A stretch of DNA of 64,000 nucleotides from positions 180,237-244,236 of the forward strand of contig DXHL01000021.1 in NCBI GenBank assembly GCA_019113395.1. Reading direction: 5' to 3'. Shown here one piece after another: positions 49,347 through 60,062 of this stretch; position 1 is the first letter of the stretch; the number at the start of each line of letters is the position of its first letter. This stretch comes from Candidatus Rikenella faecigallinarum (GTDB taxonomy: Bacteria; Bacteroidota; Bacteroidia; Bacteroidales; Rikenellaceae). Made by a program: the position numbers and the translations under genes. A model generated the notes under the pieces. The model saw only the letters and a list, made by a program, of their open reading frames with translations, had not been told where the DNA came from and ran no database searches.

Positions 49347-50378
49347 TTATTGCGCCGTAGTAGCGTAGAGTTCGTCGAGTTTTTGGATGAGGGCATCGCC
49401 GGTGAGGTTACGCGCCACGATGGTGCCGTCGGGGCCAATCAGGACATTCGAGGGAATGGAACGCACGCCGTAAGTCTGTGCCGGGCCGCAATCCCAGAAT
49501 TTGAGGTCGCTGACGTTAGTCCATGTGAGTCCGTCCTTTTCGATGGCTCGTATCCAGTCTTCACGCCCCGTGGGACGGTCGAGCGACACACCGAAGACCG
49601 TAAACCCTTTATCCTTGAACTGGTTGTATGCCGCCACCACGTGGGGGTTTTCCATGCGGCAGGGTCGGCACCACGAGGCCCAGAAGTCCAGCAGCACATA
49701 GTTTCCCTGTCCGGCGATTGACGAGAGAGCCACGGGAGTACCGGTCGTATCGGGCAGCGTGAAGTCCACAAAGGGGTGTCCCGGGCTGGTCATTTCGAGG
49801 CGGTTGGCCATGTCTGCGACCAGTTGAAGGTAGATGGATTGGTAAAGCGTGGTGTCAAAACCAGCCAGGAACTCCCGCATTTCGGGATAGTTCATGCTGG
49901 GGGTGATGCGACGGAAGAAGATATAGGCAGCCGCAGCACTGTTGGGATTGGCTTTGACGAAGTCGCGTCCGAAGACTGTCATCTGGGCATAGTTGCGCAG
50001 CGTATCGACCGTTTCGAGGTATTGGCGATAGATATCCTGTTCGGCCGAGCCGGTAATCTGGATGCTGTCGGGTTGTTCCATCGAGCCACGCACCAGAATG
50101 GGGCTGTTTTCGAGGAAGAACTGCGAGAGGGGTTGTCCGAGGCTGTCGCCGACCGTGATTTGGGCCAGCATCGGGAGCGCCAGTTCACCCTTGAAGATGG
50201 CCCGTCCGTCGGTCACCACGGCCGAGTCGATGACCTGCGGCAGTTTACCCTGGAGCACCGAGAGGTAGAGGGTTTGTCCCTCTTCGAGGCCGTCGATGGA
50301 GGTTTTGACCTGAAATCCTTTTTGGGAGCAGGCTGCCAGCGTCAGGGCAGCGAGTCCGCCGAGTACGATTTTTTTCAT
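49347..50378 (-). CDS. TlpA-like thioredoxin lipoprotein with DUF4369-type N-terminus
   Basis: MKKIVLGGLAALTLAACSQKGF lipobox; DFWASWCRPCRMENPHV. Confidence 0.88.
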   Translation of the reverse strand: MKKIVLGGLAALTLAACSQKGFQVKTSIDGLEEGQTLYLSVLQGKLPQVIDSAVVTDGRAIFKGELALPMLAQITVGDSLGQPLSQFFLENSPILVRGSMEQPDSIQITGSAEQDIYRQYLETVDTLRNYAQMTVFGRDFVKANPNSAAAAYIFFRRITPSMNYPEMREFLAGFDTTLYQSIYLQLVADMANRLEMTSPGHPFVDFTLPDTTGTPVALSSIAGQGNYVLLDFWASWCRPCRMENPHVVAAYNQFKDKGFTVFGVSLDRPTGREDWIRAIEKDGLTWTNVSDLKFWDCGPAQTYGVRSIPSNVLIGPDGTIVARNLTGDALIQKLDELYATTAQ

Positions 50379-50503
50379 CGGTTTACGCGTCTTTTTTATT
50401 TTGTTTATTGTTTTGTAATCCTTGTATTCACGCTGTTCACAGCCGTTTACCCTCCCACCCCCATCGAGGCGAGGCATCAACGGCCCACCAAGCAGTATTA
50501 TAT

Positions 50504-51145
50504 TTATTTTACCTTGTCAGGGTTGTTGGCCACAAAGGCCGCCCAGCTGGAAGCCCCTCCCGTCACTCCGCCTTCCGAGCGATGTTCGCCCACGGCCGTT
50601 CCAAAGGGACTCGATGCAATGTAGTAGTGACACAGAGCCACCGCCAACCCGTCCGTAGCATCCAGTTCTTTGGGGGTTGTTCCGATGCCGAGAATTTTCT
50701 GGAGCAATGCTGCCACCTGCTCTTTGGAGGCGCCGCCTTCGCCCGTAATGGCCTGTTTGACCCGTCGGGGGGAATACTCAAAGACGGGAATATCCCGCAC
50801 CAGCGCCGCCGTCATGGCCACTCCCTGCGCCCGTCCCAGTTTGAGCATACTTTGCACGTTGTCGCCATAGAAGGGGGCTTCGAGGGCCATTTCGTCGGGT
50901 TTGTATTCGGCCACCAGGGCAGAGACCCGCTCGAAGATATGCCGCAGTTTCTGGTAGGGGTTTCGGAACTTTCCGAGCGAGACCACTCCCAGCACCCGAC
51001 ATTTCGGCTCCCCGCCGACAATCTGCAACACCCCGTACCCCAGCACATTGGTACCGGGGTCAATGCCCATGACCGTTTTCCCCTCCATGGGGTCGGTGGT
51101 CAGGGCCAGTTCCTGTCGTTCGGCGCGGCTGCGGCGGATAATCAT
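50504..51145 (-). CDS. ruvC: crossover junction endodeoxyribonuclease RuvC
   Basis: VMGIDPGTNVLGYGVL, ALEAPFYGDNVQSMLKLGRAQGV, DATDGLAVALCHY. Confidence 0.95.
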   Translation of the reverse strand: MIIRRSRAERQELALTTDPMEGKTVMGIDPGTNVLGYGVLQIVGGEPKCRVLGVVSLGKFRNPYQKLRHIFERVSALVAEYKPDEMALEAPFYGDNVQSMLKLGRAQGVAMTAALVRDIPVFEYSPRRVKQAITGEGGASKEQVAALLQKILGIGTTPKELDATDGLAVALCHYYIASSPFGTAVGEHRSEGGVTGGASSWAAFVANNPDKVK

Positions 51146-51214
51146 GGCGTATTGAGAGAAATACCCTTATTGGTGGTGAGAAAAGCGAATTCCTCTCCAC
51201 CCAATAAGTATGGG

Positions 51215-52285
51215 TCAGGCTTTGTCAGCCGTGAGCGCCGCCAGTTGGCGTTTGAGTTCTTCGATTTGTTTGGCCATTTCCGTCACCTGTTTGCGCATCT
51301 CGGGGAGTTGTTTGACGGAGGCCTGTATGCGGTGTCCTTCGAGGCCGGGATATGCCGGGGTTCCAAAGACGGTGATACCCGGTTTCAGGATATTGTTCGG
51401 GATACCCGACTGCGAACCAATCTTCACTCCGTCGGCAATGGTGATATGCCCCACTACACCGACCTGACCGCCCATCATCACATGACTTCCGACCTTCGTA
51501 GAGCCGGCAATACCGACCTGGGCCGCCATCACCGTGCTTTCGCCAATCACCACATTGTGCGCCACCTGAATCAGGTTGTCGAGTTTCGCCCCCCGACGAA
51601 TGCGTGTCGAGCCCATCGTAGCCCGGTCGATGGCACAGTTGGAACCGATTTCGACGTCGTCTTCAATCACCACGTTACCGATTTGGGGGACTTTCTGGAA
51701 CGTTCCTTCTTCGGTAGGAGCAAACCCGAATCCGTCACCGCCGATAACCGTTCCGCCATGCACGGTCACATGATTTCCCAGCACGCAATCCTCGTAGATT
51801 TTCACGCCGGGAAAGAGTTTCACGCCCTCTCCGAGCCGCACCCGGTCACCGACGTAGACCTGCGGCCACACCTCCGAGCCGTTTCCCACCACGGCTCCTT
51901 CATCAATCACCGCATACTCGCCGATATAGACATCCTCCCCGACCATTGCCGAGGGGTGAATCGAGGCCAGCGGACTGATGCCGCGTTTTTTGGGTTTGTT
52001 GGCGACGTAGAGGTCGAGCAGCGAAGCGAAAGCCTTGTACGCATTATCCACCCGCACGAGGGTCAGCCCCGACGGGATGGGGTGTTGGGGCTGGAAGTCA
52101 CGATTGACAATCGCAATCGTAGCCCCGGTATGATAGAGGTGTTCTTCGTATTTCGGATTGGAGAGGAATACCAGGTCTCCGCTCTTCGCCTCTTCGATTT
52201 TCGCCACGGAGCTGACCGCAGCCTGTTTATCTCCTTCGATGGTTCCGCCCAGGAACCCGGCAATGATTTCGGCAGTAAATTGCAT
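51215..52285 (-). CDS. lpxD: UDP-3-O-acylglucosamine N-acyltransferase LpxD
   Basis: Left-handed hexapeptide repeats; [46 protein letters not shown]. Confidence 0.95.
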   Translation of the reverse strand: MQFTAEIIAGFLGGTIEGDKQAAVSSVAKIEEAKSGDLVFLSNPKYEEHLYHTGATIAIVNRDFQPQHPIPSGLTLVRVDNAYKAFASLLDLYVANKPKKRGISPLASIHPSAMVGEDVYIGEYAVIDEGAVVGNGSEVWPQVYVGDRVRLGEGVKLFPGVKIYEDCVLGNHVTVHGGTVIGGDGFGFAPTEEGTFQKVPQIGNVVIEDDVEIGSNCAIDRATMGSTRIRRGAKLDNLIQVAHNVVIGESTVMAAQVGIAGSTKVGSHVMMGGQVGVVGHITIADGVKIGSQSGIPNNILKPGITVFGTPAYPGLEGHRIQASVKQLPEMRKQVTEMAKQIEELKRQLAALTADKA

Positions 52286-52317
52286 GGCGATAACTGTGTG
52301 TAAAGGATGATAGATTA

Positions 52318-53487
52318 TTATTTTGTGGCAAGCGAGTCGAGCAGCGTATAGAAAGCGGGGTCTTCACCCGTAATACGTGCCACAACCGCACCCTGCGGGT
52401 CGAGCACCAGTTTCGTGGGGAAGGCCTCCACGCCGAACAGCACCGGGATATCATCCCCCTCAGCGCGAACGTTCACCCAGGGCAACTGCAGTTTTTCCAC
52501 ACTCTTTTTCCATACCTCCTCCTTGTCGCCGCAGTCGATGCCGACGATTTCCAATCGGTTGCGATACTGCTCGTAGGCTTTTTTCATATCGGGCATTCCC
52601 TTCATGCACCAGCTGCACCACGTTCCCCAAAAGTCCAGCACAATATATTTCCCGCCACCGTAGAGCGAGGAGAGCGTAAAGGATTTCCCGTCCACATCGG
52701 TCAGCGTAAAATCGGGTGCCTGCGCCCCTTCGACCACCGCCTCACGAGCTTTTTGTGAAGCATTTGCCCGGTCGGCCAACTCTTTTTGCAGGTCGAGCCA
52801 CTCTTTGAGGGGGCCCTGTTTGACCCGGTCATCAGTCAGGGCATAGAGGCTGTCGAAACGGGCATTGTTCGGGAAGGTGGTCAGCACAAAAGCCGATACG
52901 GCGTCCGAGGGATTCGCTCCGACATATTCGCTCTTGATGCTGTCAATCTGCTCCTGCAGGCGTTTCATTGCGACAAAGATACTGTCCTCGGGCGCCAGCC
53001 CCTGAGGCGACATCATGATGGCCGCAAAGTTGAGCAAATCCAGTTGCAGTTGCACTGAATCGTAGGTTTTCTGAAAGTCAAACCACCGCTGCTGGTCGTC
53101 CGAGCCCTGCAACGTATAATCAATCCGTTTGCTTTTCGGTTCATACACCGCCTGTACGTAAGGTGTTTCCCCGGGAAGCAGGAAGAGTTCCATATTTTGA
53201 TGCGGTCCGTCGGCCCGAAAGTTCTGCGGAGCCAGAAAGACCTTGTATACCTGCTGGTTGTCGGGCATGTCAATCGAGAATGTGATTTTGTCACCCTGAC
53301 GTTCACCGCCGACCATGAAGGTGGTCATATCGCCCCGTTCCCGCACGGTTGCAGGAGAAAAATACGAACAGATTAAGCTGTCATCGGTCATTCCCTGTAC
53401 TTCAACCGTAAGACGTTTTTGTCCTCCGCCGGCACATGCAACCAGCAGCAGGGGCAAAATCACGAGCGAGGTAAGTTGTTTTTTCAT
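52318..53487 (-). CDS. TlpA-like thioredoxin lipoprotein
   Basis: [21 protein letters not shown] lipobox; [17 protein letters not shown]. Confidence 0.88.
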   Translation of the reverse strand: MKKQLTSLVILPLLLVACAGGGQKRLTVEVQGMTDDSLICSYFSPATVRERGDMTTFMVGGERQGDKITFSIDMPDNQQVYKVFLAPQNFRADGPHQNMELFLLPGETPYVQAVYEPKSKRIDYTLQGSDDQQRWFDFQKTYDSVQLQLDLLNFAAIMMSPQGLAPEDSIFVAMKRLQEQIDSIKSEYVGANPSDAVSAFVLTTFPNNARFDSLYALTDDRVKQGPLKEWLDLQKELADRANASQKAREAVVEGAQAPDFTLTDVDGKSFTLSSLYGGGKYIVLDFWGTWCSWCMKGMPDMKKAYEQYRNRLEIVGIDCGDKEEVWKKSVEKLQLPWVNVRAEGDDIPVLFGVEAFPTKLVLDPQGAVVARITGEDPAFYTLLDSLATK

Positions 53488-53527
53488 AATGATTCGATTG
53501 GAGTTCATTCGGTTTGTCTTCTCTGGG

Positions 53528-54130
53528 TTAGAATCTCAGACCGAGGTTAATGGACCAGTTTCCGTTTTTAGCGTGATTTTTCCGTTCGTCAGGAATTCTG
53601 ACGGTCGAGATGTCGTAGCGCACCCCGATATCGAAGAGTCTGGAGAACTGGCAGTTGAGTCCCACGGGAATCGAGAGGTCGAAGGGTTTGCTGGAGCCGA
53701 GCAGGTCTTGAGAGGTAACAACGGTTCCGCTCTCATTAATCACATTGACCTCCTTGGATTGTGCTCTCACCAACCAGTTGAACGAGACCCCGGCCTCGAT
53801 GTTGAGTCCACCGATAAGGTAGAGTTTGGCCAACACCGGAATTTTAATGTAGTTATAAGAATATTTTTCGGGACTGTTTGTCATCTGATATCCTTGGAGC
53901 GAGTAGAGCGCTTCGGCCTGGAGTCCGATAAGGTCGTTAATTTTGTATCCTGCCATCAGGCCGAAACTGGCACGCGCACGAGCCTTTGCATAAGTTGTTT
54001 TGGTGACGGTACTGATGTTGAGCCCGACACGGGGTCCCCAATAAAATCCTTGGGCCTGAGCCGTTCCGTACATTCCGGCGGCCATTCCGACAGCCACAAC
54101 CACCATTCGCAGGTATTTAGCAATCTGCAT
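53528..54130 (-). CDS. PorT/OmpA-like outer-membrane beta-barrel protein
   Basis: Signal peptide MQIAKYLRMVVVAVGMAAGMYGTAQAQG; GPRVGLNISTV, terminal F (NLGLRF). Confidence 0.75.
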   Translation of the reverse strand: MQIAKYLRMVVVAVGMAAGMYGTAQAQGFYWGPRVGLNISTVTKTTYAKARARASFGLMAGYKINDLIGLQAEALYSLQGYQMTNSPEKYSYNYIKIPVLAKLYLIGGLNIEAGVSFNWLVRAQSKEVNVINESGTVVTSQDLLGSSKPFDLSIPVGLNCQFSRLFDIGVRYDISTVRIPDERKNHAKNGNWSINLGLRF

Positions 54131-54429
54131 AAGAAGAAGATGTTTGTTTGAGAAGAAACAGGTTTTAACTGTCAAAGATAGTATTAATTCGGGAGTTTGT
54201 GTCACCAGGCGTCTAAAAAGTGGATTTCCCCGCCGCAGCCTCAATCTGGAGAGAAGGTCAGACACAACAACATTTTAGCTATTCTGTGCAAAAAGGGAAT
54301 CGTCAGGTATTTCGAGAGATTGACCTCAAAGTCTGTTTCTTATCCATAATTTGAGAGAATCGTGTTCTTTCTCTGTCAGGGTAAGCTGTTGTCGGATGAT
54401 ATGTATCTACGACGTTTTGTATTGCTCAA

Positions 54430-55284
54430 GCCACCGTGTCCAACCGCAGGTGCCGCGGGCACTCCGAGAAAGAGTTTGCTCGACGAATAAGCGGAGGCTG
54501 TCCTTGTGGAGCAATCCCGCCGGCTTCGACCTGAAGTGTTAGCTCCACACATCCAACTAATTAATATTCGGCAAAAGCGGTTGCGCAGCAACCGTGTCAG
54601 GCCGGAGCCATCGGGCTGCGGAGGCCTGCGCTTCTCGCGCGTCCTCCACTGGCTCCGTCCGGGTGCCGCTCGGCGCTCGAACCGACTTGTGTTATTAAAT
54701 CAAATGCGATTTCGCAGAAATTGTGTCAGGCAGCAGGTTCCGTCGGGTATAGTAACCGACTCTTGTCTGAAAGATTCGGTTTCGTTAGAAACCGTCAGCC
54801 CGCAGCCACCCCGGCGAAGGGCTGAAAGAGTGCCCGCGCGGCGTGCTCTCTCTTCCCTTCGCTGGCTGCGGGTACTGCCGGGTACTTCTGCTGATTTGTG
54901 TTTACCTCACACTCTGCCGGCAGCGGGGAATACGTTTTGCATTTTCAGATAGGCCCTGTGAAGTAAGGGGTAGAGGCAGCGCGGCACTCGAGCCGACTCG
55001 TGTCTGTCTGTAGAGTGCGGCATCGTGAAGACCGGAGCCGGCGGAGGCGGAAAAGCGAACCCGTGCGGGTGAGTTTTTCAGCCCTCCGCATGGGTCGGCT
55101 CCGGTCTGACGAGTTGCCTCAGCAACCCGGTGCCGTTTGATACACGAATCGATTTGTGTTTTGCCATAAAGCGTTCTCAGGACGGAACCAGTGGGGGATT
55201 GCGCCTTAGCGCAGGCCTCCACCGAGGGTGGTTCCGGCCTGACATAGGGAGTTTGCTCTGCCTATGTTTGACGCCATAGCTTGA
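54430..55284 (-). repeat. hairpin-array flank of cassette C
   Basis: Palindromes cagcccgcagcca...tggctgcggg, gaccggagccggcggagg...cctccgc..ggctccggtc, cggtttcgttagaaaccg, atttcgcagaaat; homologous to B flank. Confidence 0.8.
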
Positions 55285-55451
55285 CACCCTTCTCGTGTCA
55301 GGGTTTCCTCGCTTGGGATTTATCTGCTCTTTGCGCTCTCTTCCCTCCGGGAGAGGCTGAGCTGCTCCCTGCGCCTTCCCCCTATTCCCCTACACGGATA
55401 CCCCTGCGGATTACTCCCCCCTTATCCCGCTTCTTCGATTCTCCCCTCACT
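55285..55451 (-). repeat. cassette 3' constant box, copy C
   Basis: Reverse complement nearly identical to copies A and B. Confidence 0.9.
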
Positions 55452-56102
55452 CTACTCCTGCACGCAACGGACGGATACGCTATATCCTCGACTACTTGTG
55501 CTGTTAGGAGAAATATTTGTCATCTGATAATATAAGCGTTTAACAGCATTTATTTCATTAATTGAGGAAGACCAAAAAGCAGCATTAAGACCTACATAAT
55601 ACAAAACTCCTGAGGTAGCATATCGTGTTCCAGAAGAGGGATACCAAGCCAACTGGTTGTATAATCGACCATTCAGAGCGGATTTGTTTCCAGAAGAGGA
55701 TAACATACCTTCATTGTAATGTGGAGCGGATGTAGTAGAAAAATCTCCCCATGTTATTTCTGCATCTGTTGGTATTCTCCACCCTTTTGGACAGGGATCA
55801 TAATTGCTTTTTTTGTTTCCATCACCCCATAAATCATCATTTTGGTAAATCACATTGTTGGTGTACCAGTCCCATGGAGATGCTGTATTGTAAATAAAGG
55901 ATAGAGGATGCTTTATCGCATAATTTTGTGAATTAGCACCATTCATTACGTCTGCAGTTGTGATATTTACTTTGCCATATCCTGTACCATCCTCTGATAA
56001 TTTTTCGCCTGAGGCTCCATAAATTGGTATGGTTGTGGCATTTTGTCCATCAATTTGAGTTATCGTGCTGCCGTCGGCGCCCGGGAAACCGTCCTTGCGG
56101 CC
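55452..56102 (-). pseudogene. cassette C: start-less FISUMP-type C-terminal domain
   Basis: (LYQW)GRKDGFPGADGSTITQIDGQ...AIKHPLSFIYN...DPCPKGWRIPTD...RGYSVSVRCVQE*. The ORF upstream of 56102 runs through a terminator hairpin, so the track start is artefactual. Confidence 0.82.
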
Positions 56103-56128
56103 CCACTGGTACAAATGACGACGCTTAA

Positions 56129-56165
56129 CAAAAAACGCCGCTACCTCCTCAAAGAGGTAGCGGCG
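56129..56165 (-). terminator. intrinsic terminator of PNGase F-like gene
   Basis: Minus strand cgccgctacctc-tttgag-gaggtagcggcg followed by ttttttgtt. Confidence 0.92.
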
Positions 56166-56204
56166 CATACTCAAGACAACGATACTAATACTACATCAAT
56201 GGCT

Positions 56205-57623
56205 CTACTTGTCGAACCCGAACAAATCCACTTCGACAAAATAAGAGGCTACACCATCATCCGACTTGGGACCTTCAAACTCTGAAATAAAGGCCTCCAG
56301 GTCGAGGTTCAGCGTCATCTGACCTCCCCCTTCCGGAACGTCCAAAATCTTCCAATAGTGTGTATGAGCCGGGTTGCCCGGGCAGAAGTTGGCACGGTCA
56401 AAGTAGTAGGTGCCGGCCTGTGCATAATTGTCGCCACATTCGACAAAGATAGTCCCCGGATAAGCCGCCGACACACCATTGACCGTCACCGTATAGGTGT
56501 TGTAGTCAAACTCTGCACAGTTGTTGGTGCTGTATCCCGTACGGTTCGGGAAGGTGCCCTGGTCATGGCCGTAACCCGTGAAGGTCGCCTTCATTTCGAT
56601 GCTCTTCACATTGGCCGGAATGGTGAAGGTGCGTTCGCCCATACGAGCGGCCCCTTCAATGTCGTTTTCGCCCGAGAAGCCGTAGCCCCAGCGGCGATAC
56701 CCCGTGTTGTCGTTTTCGTGGCTGTCGTACACCTTGGCCGACCATACCGTGGTGCGTTCGGGTTCCCCCTCGTAGAGGTCGAACGTCAAGGTTACCGTAT
56801 GACGTTTCCCTGTTCCGTTCGGACCGCCCCAGTCGCCGTCAAAGTAGATACGGAACTCTGTCGCCCCGCTCAGCATCGGCAGATAGTCCGTCACATCCAT
56901 ATAAAAGGTCTTGGACCATGATGCGTCAAACGAACCGCCGTAAGGCGTAATGGCACGCGTAATTTCATACCAGTTGCCTGTGGTTTTGTCCTTCACGAAA
57001 ATCATCGTCGTGTAGTCCCAATCATTGGGGCCGCCGTTCATCCCGCCCATGGTGTAGTTCAGAATGGCGCGACGATACGATTTGGTCTGCGTATCCGGGA
57101 AGGTGAGGCTGAATTTGTAGTCATTATCCATTCCCCAACCGAAGAAATAGAGCGGAATGGCACCGCTGGTCACCACCGTGCTGGGCGAGGCCTTGGTGGT
57201 CAGTTCTTCCGGGTATTTTTCATAGTACGGGGCACGGTCGAGCAGCTGAGCACCCTGATTAACCGTTCCGGCCTGGGTGACCGTAATGGTACGGGTCAAG
57301 ATATCTTTTTGCGCACTGGTGCCGGCTGTCACCGTAATGGTGGTCGAGCGTTCGGTTTCACCATAGTTATAGTCGGCGTTGATAATCAGTGTGTTGTTAG
57401 CGCCTTTGGATGCCGAGCACCACGACTGGCTCTCGTCGACGGAGAACATCCACTGAGGTTGATTGGTGGTAATGGTCAGGGTTTGGCTGGATGCCGTGGC
57501 TTCGAGGGTGACGCTTTCGGCGGGGTCGATACTCAGGGACGGCTCTTCGGTGGTTTTTTCCTTACAGCCGGCCAGCATCACCGCCGCGCACAGCGTCGAG
57601 AGGGATAACAGTTTGAGGTTCAT
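56205..57623 (-). CDS. BACON domain + peptide-N-glycosidase F-like lipoprotein
   Basis: LAGCKEK lipobox; BACON-like PAESVTLEATASSQTLTITTNQPQWMFSVDE; PNGase F-like ATFTGYGHDQG...NNCAEFDYNTYTVTVNG. Confidence 0.7.
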   Translation of the reverse strand: MNLKLLSLSTLCAAVMLAGCKEKTTEEPSLSIDPAESVTLEATASSQTLTITTNQPQWMFSVDESQSWCSASKGANNTLIINADYNYGETERSTTITVTAGTSAQKDILTRTITVTQAGTVNQGAQLLDRAPYYEKYPEELTTKASPSTVVTSGAIPLYFFGWGMDNDYKFSLTFPDTQTKSYRRAILNYTMGGMNGGPNDWDYTTMIFVKDKTTGNWYEITRAITPYGGSFDASWSKTFYMDVTDYLPMLSGATEFRIYFDGDWGGPNGTGKRHTVTLTFDLYEGEPERTTVWSAKVYDSHENDNTGYRRWGYGFSGENDIEGAARMGERTFTIPANVKSIEMKATFTGYGHDQGTFPNRTGYSTNNCAEFDYNTYTVTVNGVSAAYPGTIFVECGDNYAQAGTYYFDRANFCPGNPAHTHYWKILDVPEGGGQMTLNLDLEAFISEFEGPKSDDGVASYFVEVDLFGFDK

Positions 57624-57724
57624 ACGATTTGAGTTTGGGTTGAGTGGTTAGTTTATTGTGACGTTATCACAAGGGTAAATTTAAGACAATTTTTCGCGGA
57701 AATCCTAATGCCTCGGAGGATTTT

Positions 57725-59857
57725 CTAATCGACCCGCTCGAAAACCAAGGCTGTACGGCTCACGTTGTATATGCGCATATAGTGGCGTGTGATGCCGTCA
57801 CCGTCCGTGCGGGCGCTGGTAAAATACTCGCCGCTCTGGGCACCGTCCGTCACACGGCCCTGACCGCCGAAACGGGTGGCGTCGCTGCTCAGTACCACGC
57901 ACCATTTGCCCGGCGAAGGGGCCGGCAATTCGTAGTCGGGGATGCTGGCCGTGGGGTGCCAGTTGAAGACAAAGAGCAGTCCCGCCTGTTCGTAGATAAG
58001 AGTTTTGTTGGCTTCATCCACTTTGATGCGGTAACCGTAACCGGCGCTCAGGATGCGGTGTTGTTTGAGCAGTGCCACCATGGCCCGGTCGAAGCGCCAC
58101 AGGTCGATATAGCGCAGGTAGTCGGCCTCGGCCAGTGACCACTGGCGGCGCGCATGGGCATAGCTCCAGCCGTTCCCTTCGCGCGGAAAGTCAATCCATT
58201 CGGGGTGTCCGAATTCGTTGCCCATGAAGGTGAGGTAGGCTTCGCCGCCGAGGGTTGCCGTAATCAGACGAATCATTTTGTGGAGGGCGATGCCGCGGTC
58301 GATAATCAGGTTTTGCGACTCGCGGTTCATGCAGAAGTACATTTCCTTGTCCATCAGGCGGAAGGCGATGGTCTTGTCGCCGACCAGCGCCTGGTCGTGC
58401 GACTCGCAGTAGGCCACCGTGTGGACATCGGGCAGGCGGTTGCAGAGCACCTCCCACATGCGGTAGAGGTTCCACTCTTCGTCGGGCACGTCTTTGAGGT
58501 ACTCAATCCAGAAGTCGGGGATAGCCATGCCCAACCGATAGTCGAATCCCACACCGCCATCGGCAATGGGCACGGTCACTCCCGGCATGCCGCTGACATC
58601 TTCGGCTATGGTCACCCCGTGCGGTTTGAGGGAGTGTACCAAGTCGTTGGCCAGGGTGAGGTAGAGGATGGCGTCGCGGTTGGCACCGTCTCCGAAATAG
58701 GCGTCCAGTCCCCATTCGGGAGCCTGTACGCCATGGTGGTGGTAGAGCATGGAGGTGACGCCGTCGAAACGGAACCCGTCGAAATGGAACTCGTCGAGCC
58801 AGTATTTGATGTTCGAGAGCAGGAAGTGCTGCACTTCGTACTTGCCGTAGTCGAAGAGCATCGAATCCCACTGGGGGTGTTCGCCGCCCGGGCCGGGGAT
58901 GGAATAGAGGTGGTCGGTGCCGTCCAGACGGTTGATGCCTTCGTTGATGTTTTTGACGTAGTGGGAGTGGACCAGGTCCATCACCACTCCGATGCCCATG
59001 GCGTGGGCTTGTTTGACGAGCTCTTTCAACTCTTCGGGGGTTCCGAAACGCGAACTCGGCGCAAAGAAACTGCTCACGTGGTACCCGAAACTCCCGTAGT
59101 AGGGGTGCTCGGCAATGGCCATCAGCTGCACGGTATTGTAGCCCAGTTCTTTAATGCGCGGCAGAATCCTGTCCGTAAACTCCGCGTAGCTTCCCACCCC
59201 TTCGGTCTCCTGTGCCATACCCACATGAGCCTCGTATATCAACAGCCCTCCGTCCCGACGGGCCGTTTCGGTCAGTCGGTAGTCGTCGCCCTCCCAGTCA
59301 AACGGCGTTTGGGGTTCCCACACCTGTCCGCAATAGTCTTTGGTGGTGTCATTCTGCACCACGCGGCGGATGTAGGCCGGGATACGGTCCATCCACGAGC
59401 CGTCGGCTCCGTGGACGTACATCTTCACCAGGCTCCCGTGCCGCAACCGTCCGTCTGTCGCCTCGTCCGAGAGGAAGAGGCTCCACACGCCGTTCGAGTC
59501 GGGTTCTCGTTCGGCGGGGAACTGCGTCCGTTCCCAGTCGTTGAAGTCGCCGAAGAGAAAGACCTCCCGTGCTCCGGGCAGCCACTCCCGAAACCACCAT
59601 CCGCGGCGCGAGGGGTCGTAATGGATGCCGAAGTAGAGGTGGGCGTTGGCATAGTCGGTCAGTGAGCCGCTCCAGCGACAGATGTCGTGCTTACGCTCCA
59701 GAAAACGTTGGGCGCGTGCCACAAGTTCCGCTTCGGCGGGTTGGAGCCAGGGGTCGCGTTCGACCATGGGCAGCGGAAGGGTGAGGAGGGAGGTTGCGTG
59801 TGCCATGACGGTAGAGACGGTTGGTGAATACTGTACAGAGAGAGGGTCTATGGACAA
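57725..59857 (-). CDS. glgB: 1,4-alpha-glucan branching enzyme (GH13)
   Basis: GGLLIYEAHVGMAQE, DEFHFDGFRFDGVTSMLYHHHG, GNEFGHPEWIDFPREGNGWSY. Confidence 0.92.
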   Translation of the reverse strand: MSIDPLSVQYSPTVSTVMAHATSLLTLPLPMVERDPWLQPAEAELVARAQRFLERKHDICRWSGSLTDYANAHLYFGIHYDPSRRGWWFREWLPGAREVFLFGDFNDWERTQFPAEREPDSNGVWSLFLSDEATDGRLRHGSLVKMYVHGADGSWMDRIPAYIRRVVQNDTTKDYCGQVWEPQTPFDWEGDDYRLTETARRDGGLLIYEAHVGMAQETEGVGSYAEFTDRILPRIKELGYNTVQLMAIAEHPYYGSFGYHVSSFFAPSSRFGTPEELKELVKQAHAMGIGVVMDLVHSHYVKNINEGINRLDGTDHLYSIPGPGGEHPQWDSMLFDYGKYEVQHFLLSNIKYWLDEFHFDGFRFDGVTSMLYHHHGVQAPEWGLDAYFGDGANRDAILYLTLANDLVHSLKPHGVTIAEDVSGMPGVTVPIADGGVGFDYRLGMAIPDFWIEYLKDVPDEEWNLYRMWEVLCNRLPDVHTVAYCESHDQALVGDKTIAFRLMDKEMYFCMNRESQNLIIDRGIALHKMIRLITATLGGEAYLTFMGNEFGHPEWIDFPREGNGWSYAHARRQWSLAEADYLRYIDLWRFDRAMVALLKQHRILSAGYGYRIKVDEANKTLIYEQAGLLFVFNWHPTASIPDYELPAPSPGKWCVVLSSDATRFGGQGRVTDGAQSGEYFTSARTDGDGITRHYMRIYNVSRTALVFERVD

Positions 59858-59991
59858 ATATACTTTTTTTCGGTGACAAAAACCAGCGCGCAGCAGATGA
59901 TAAGCGAACGGTTGTGAGCGTAGCCGGGAGGGAGCGGATGCCGACCGTAAAATCTTTACCCGAAGGTGGGCCTATCTTGACTCTTTTGTGC

Positions 59992-59999
59992 TAACTTTG
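59992..59999 (+). promoter_or_regulatory. candidate -7 box (TAACTTTG) upstream of GH2 gene
   Basis: ctaactttgt, 64 nt before ATG at 60063. Confidence 0.4.
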
Positions 60000-60062
60000 T
60001 CAGATAACCGTTCGTTTGCTCGAGCAAACAACCGACGCATAACCTTATTTAACCCGAACCGC

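Noticed and set aside
15152-56102. Diversity-generating retroelement variable regions
   Set aside because: The cassettes have a C-type-lectin-like scaffold, but differences span the whole domain, and no reverse transcriptase or adenine-template repeat is present in the window.
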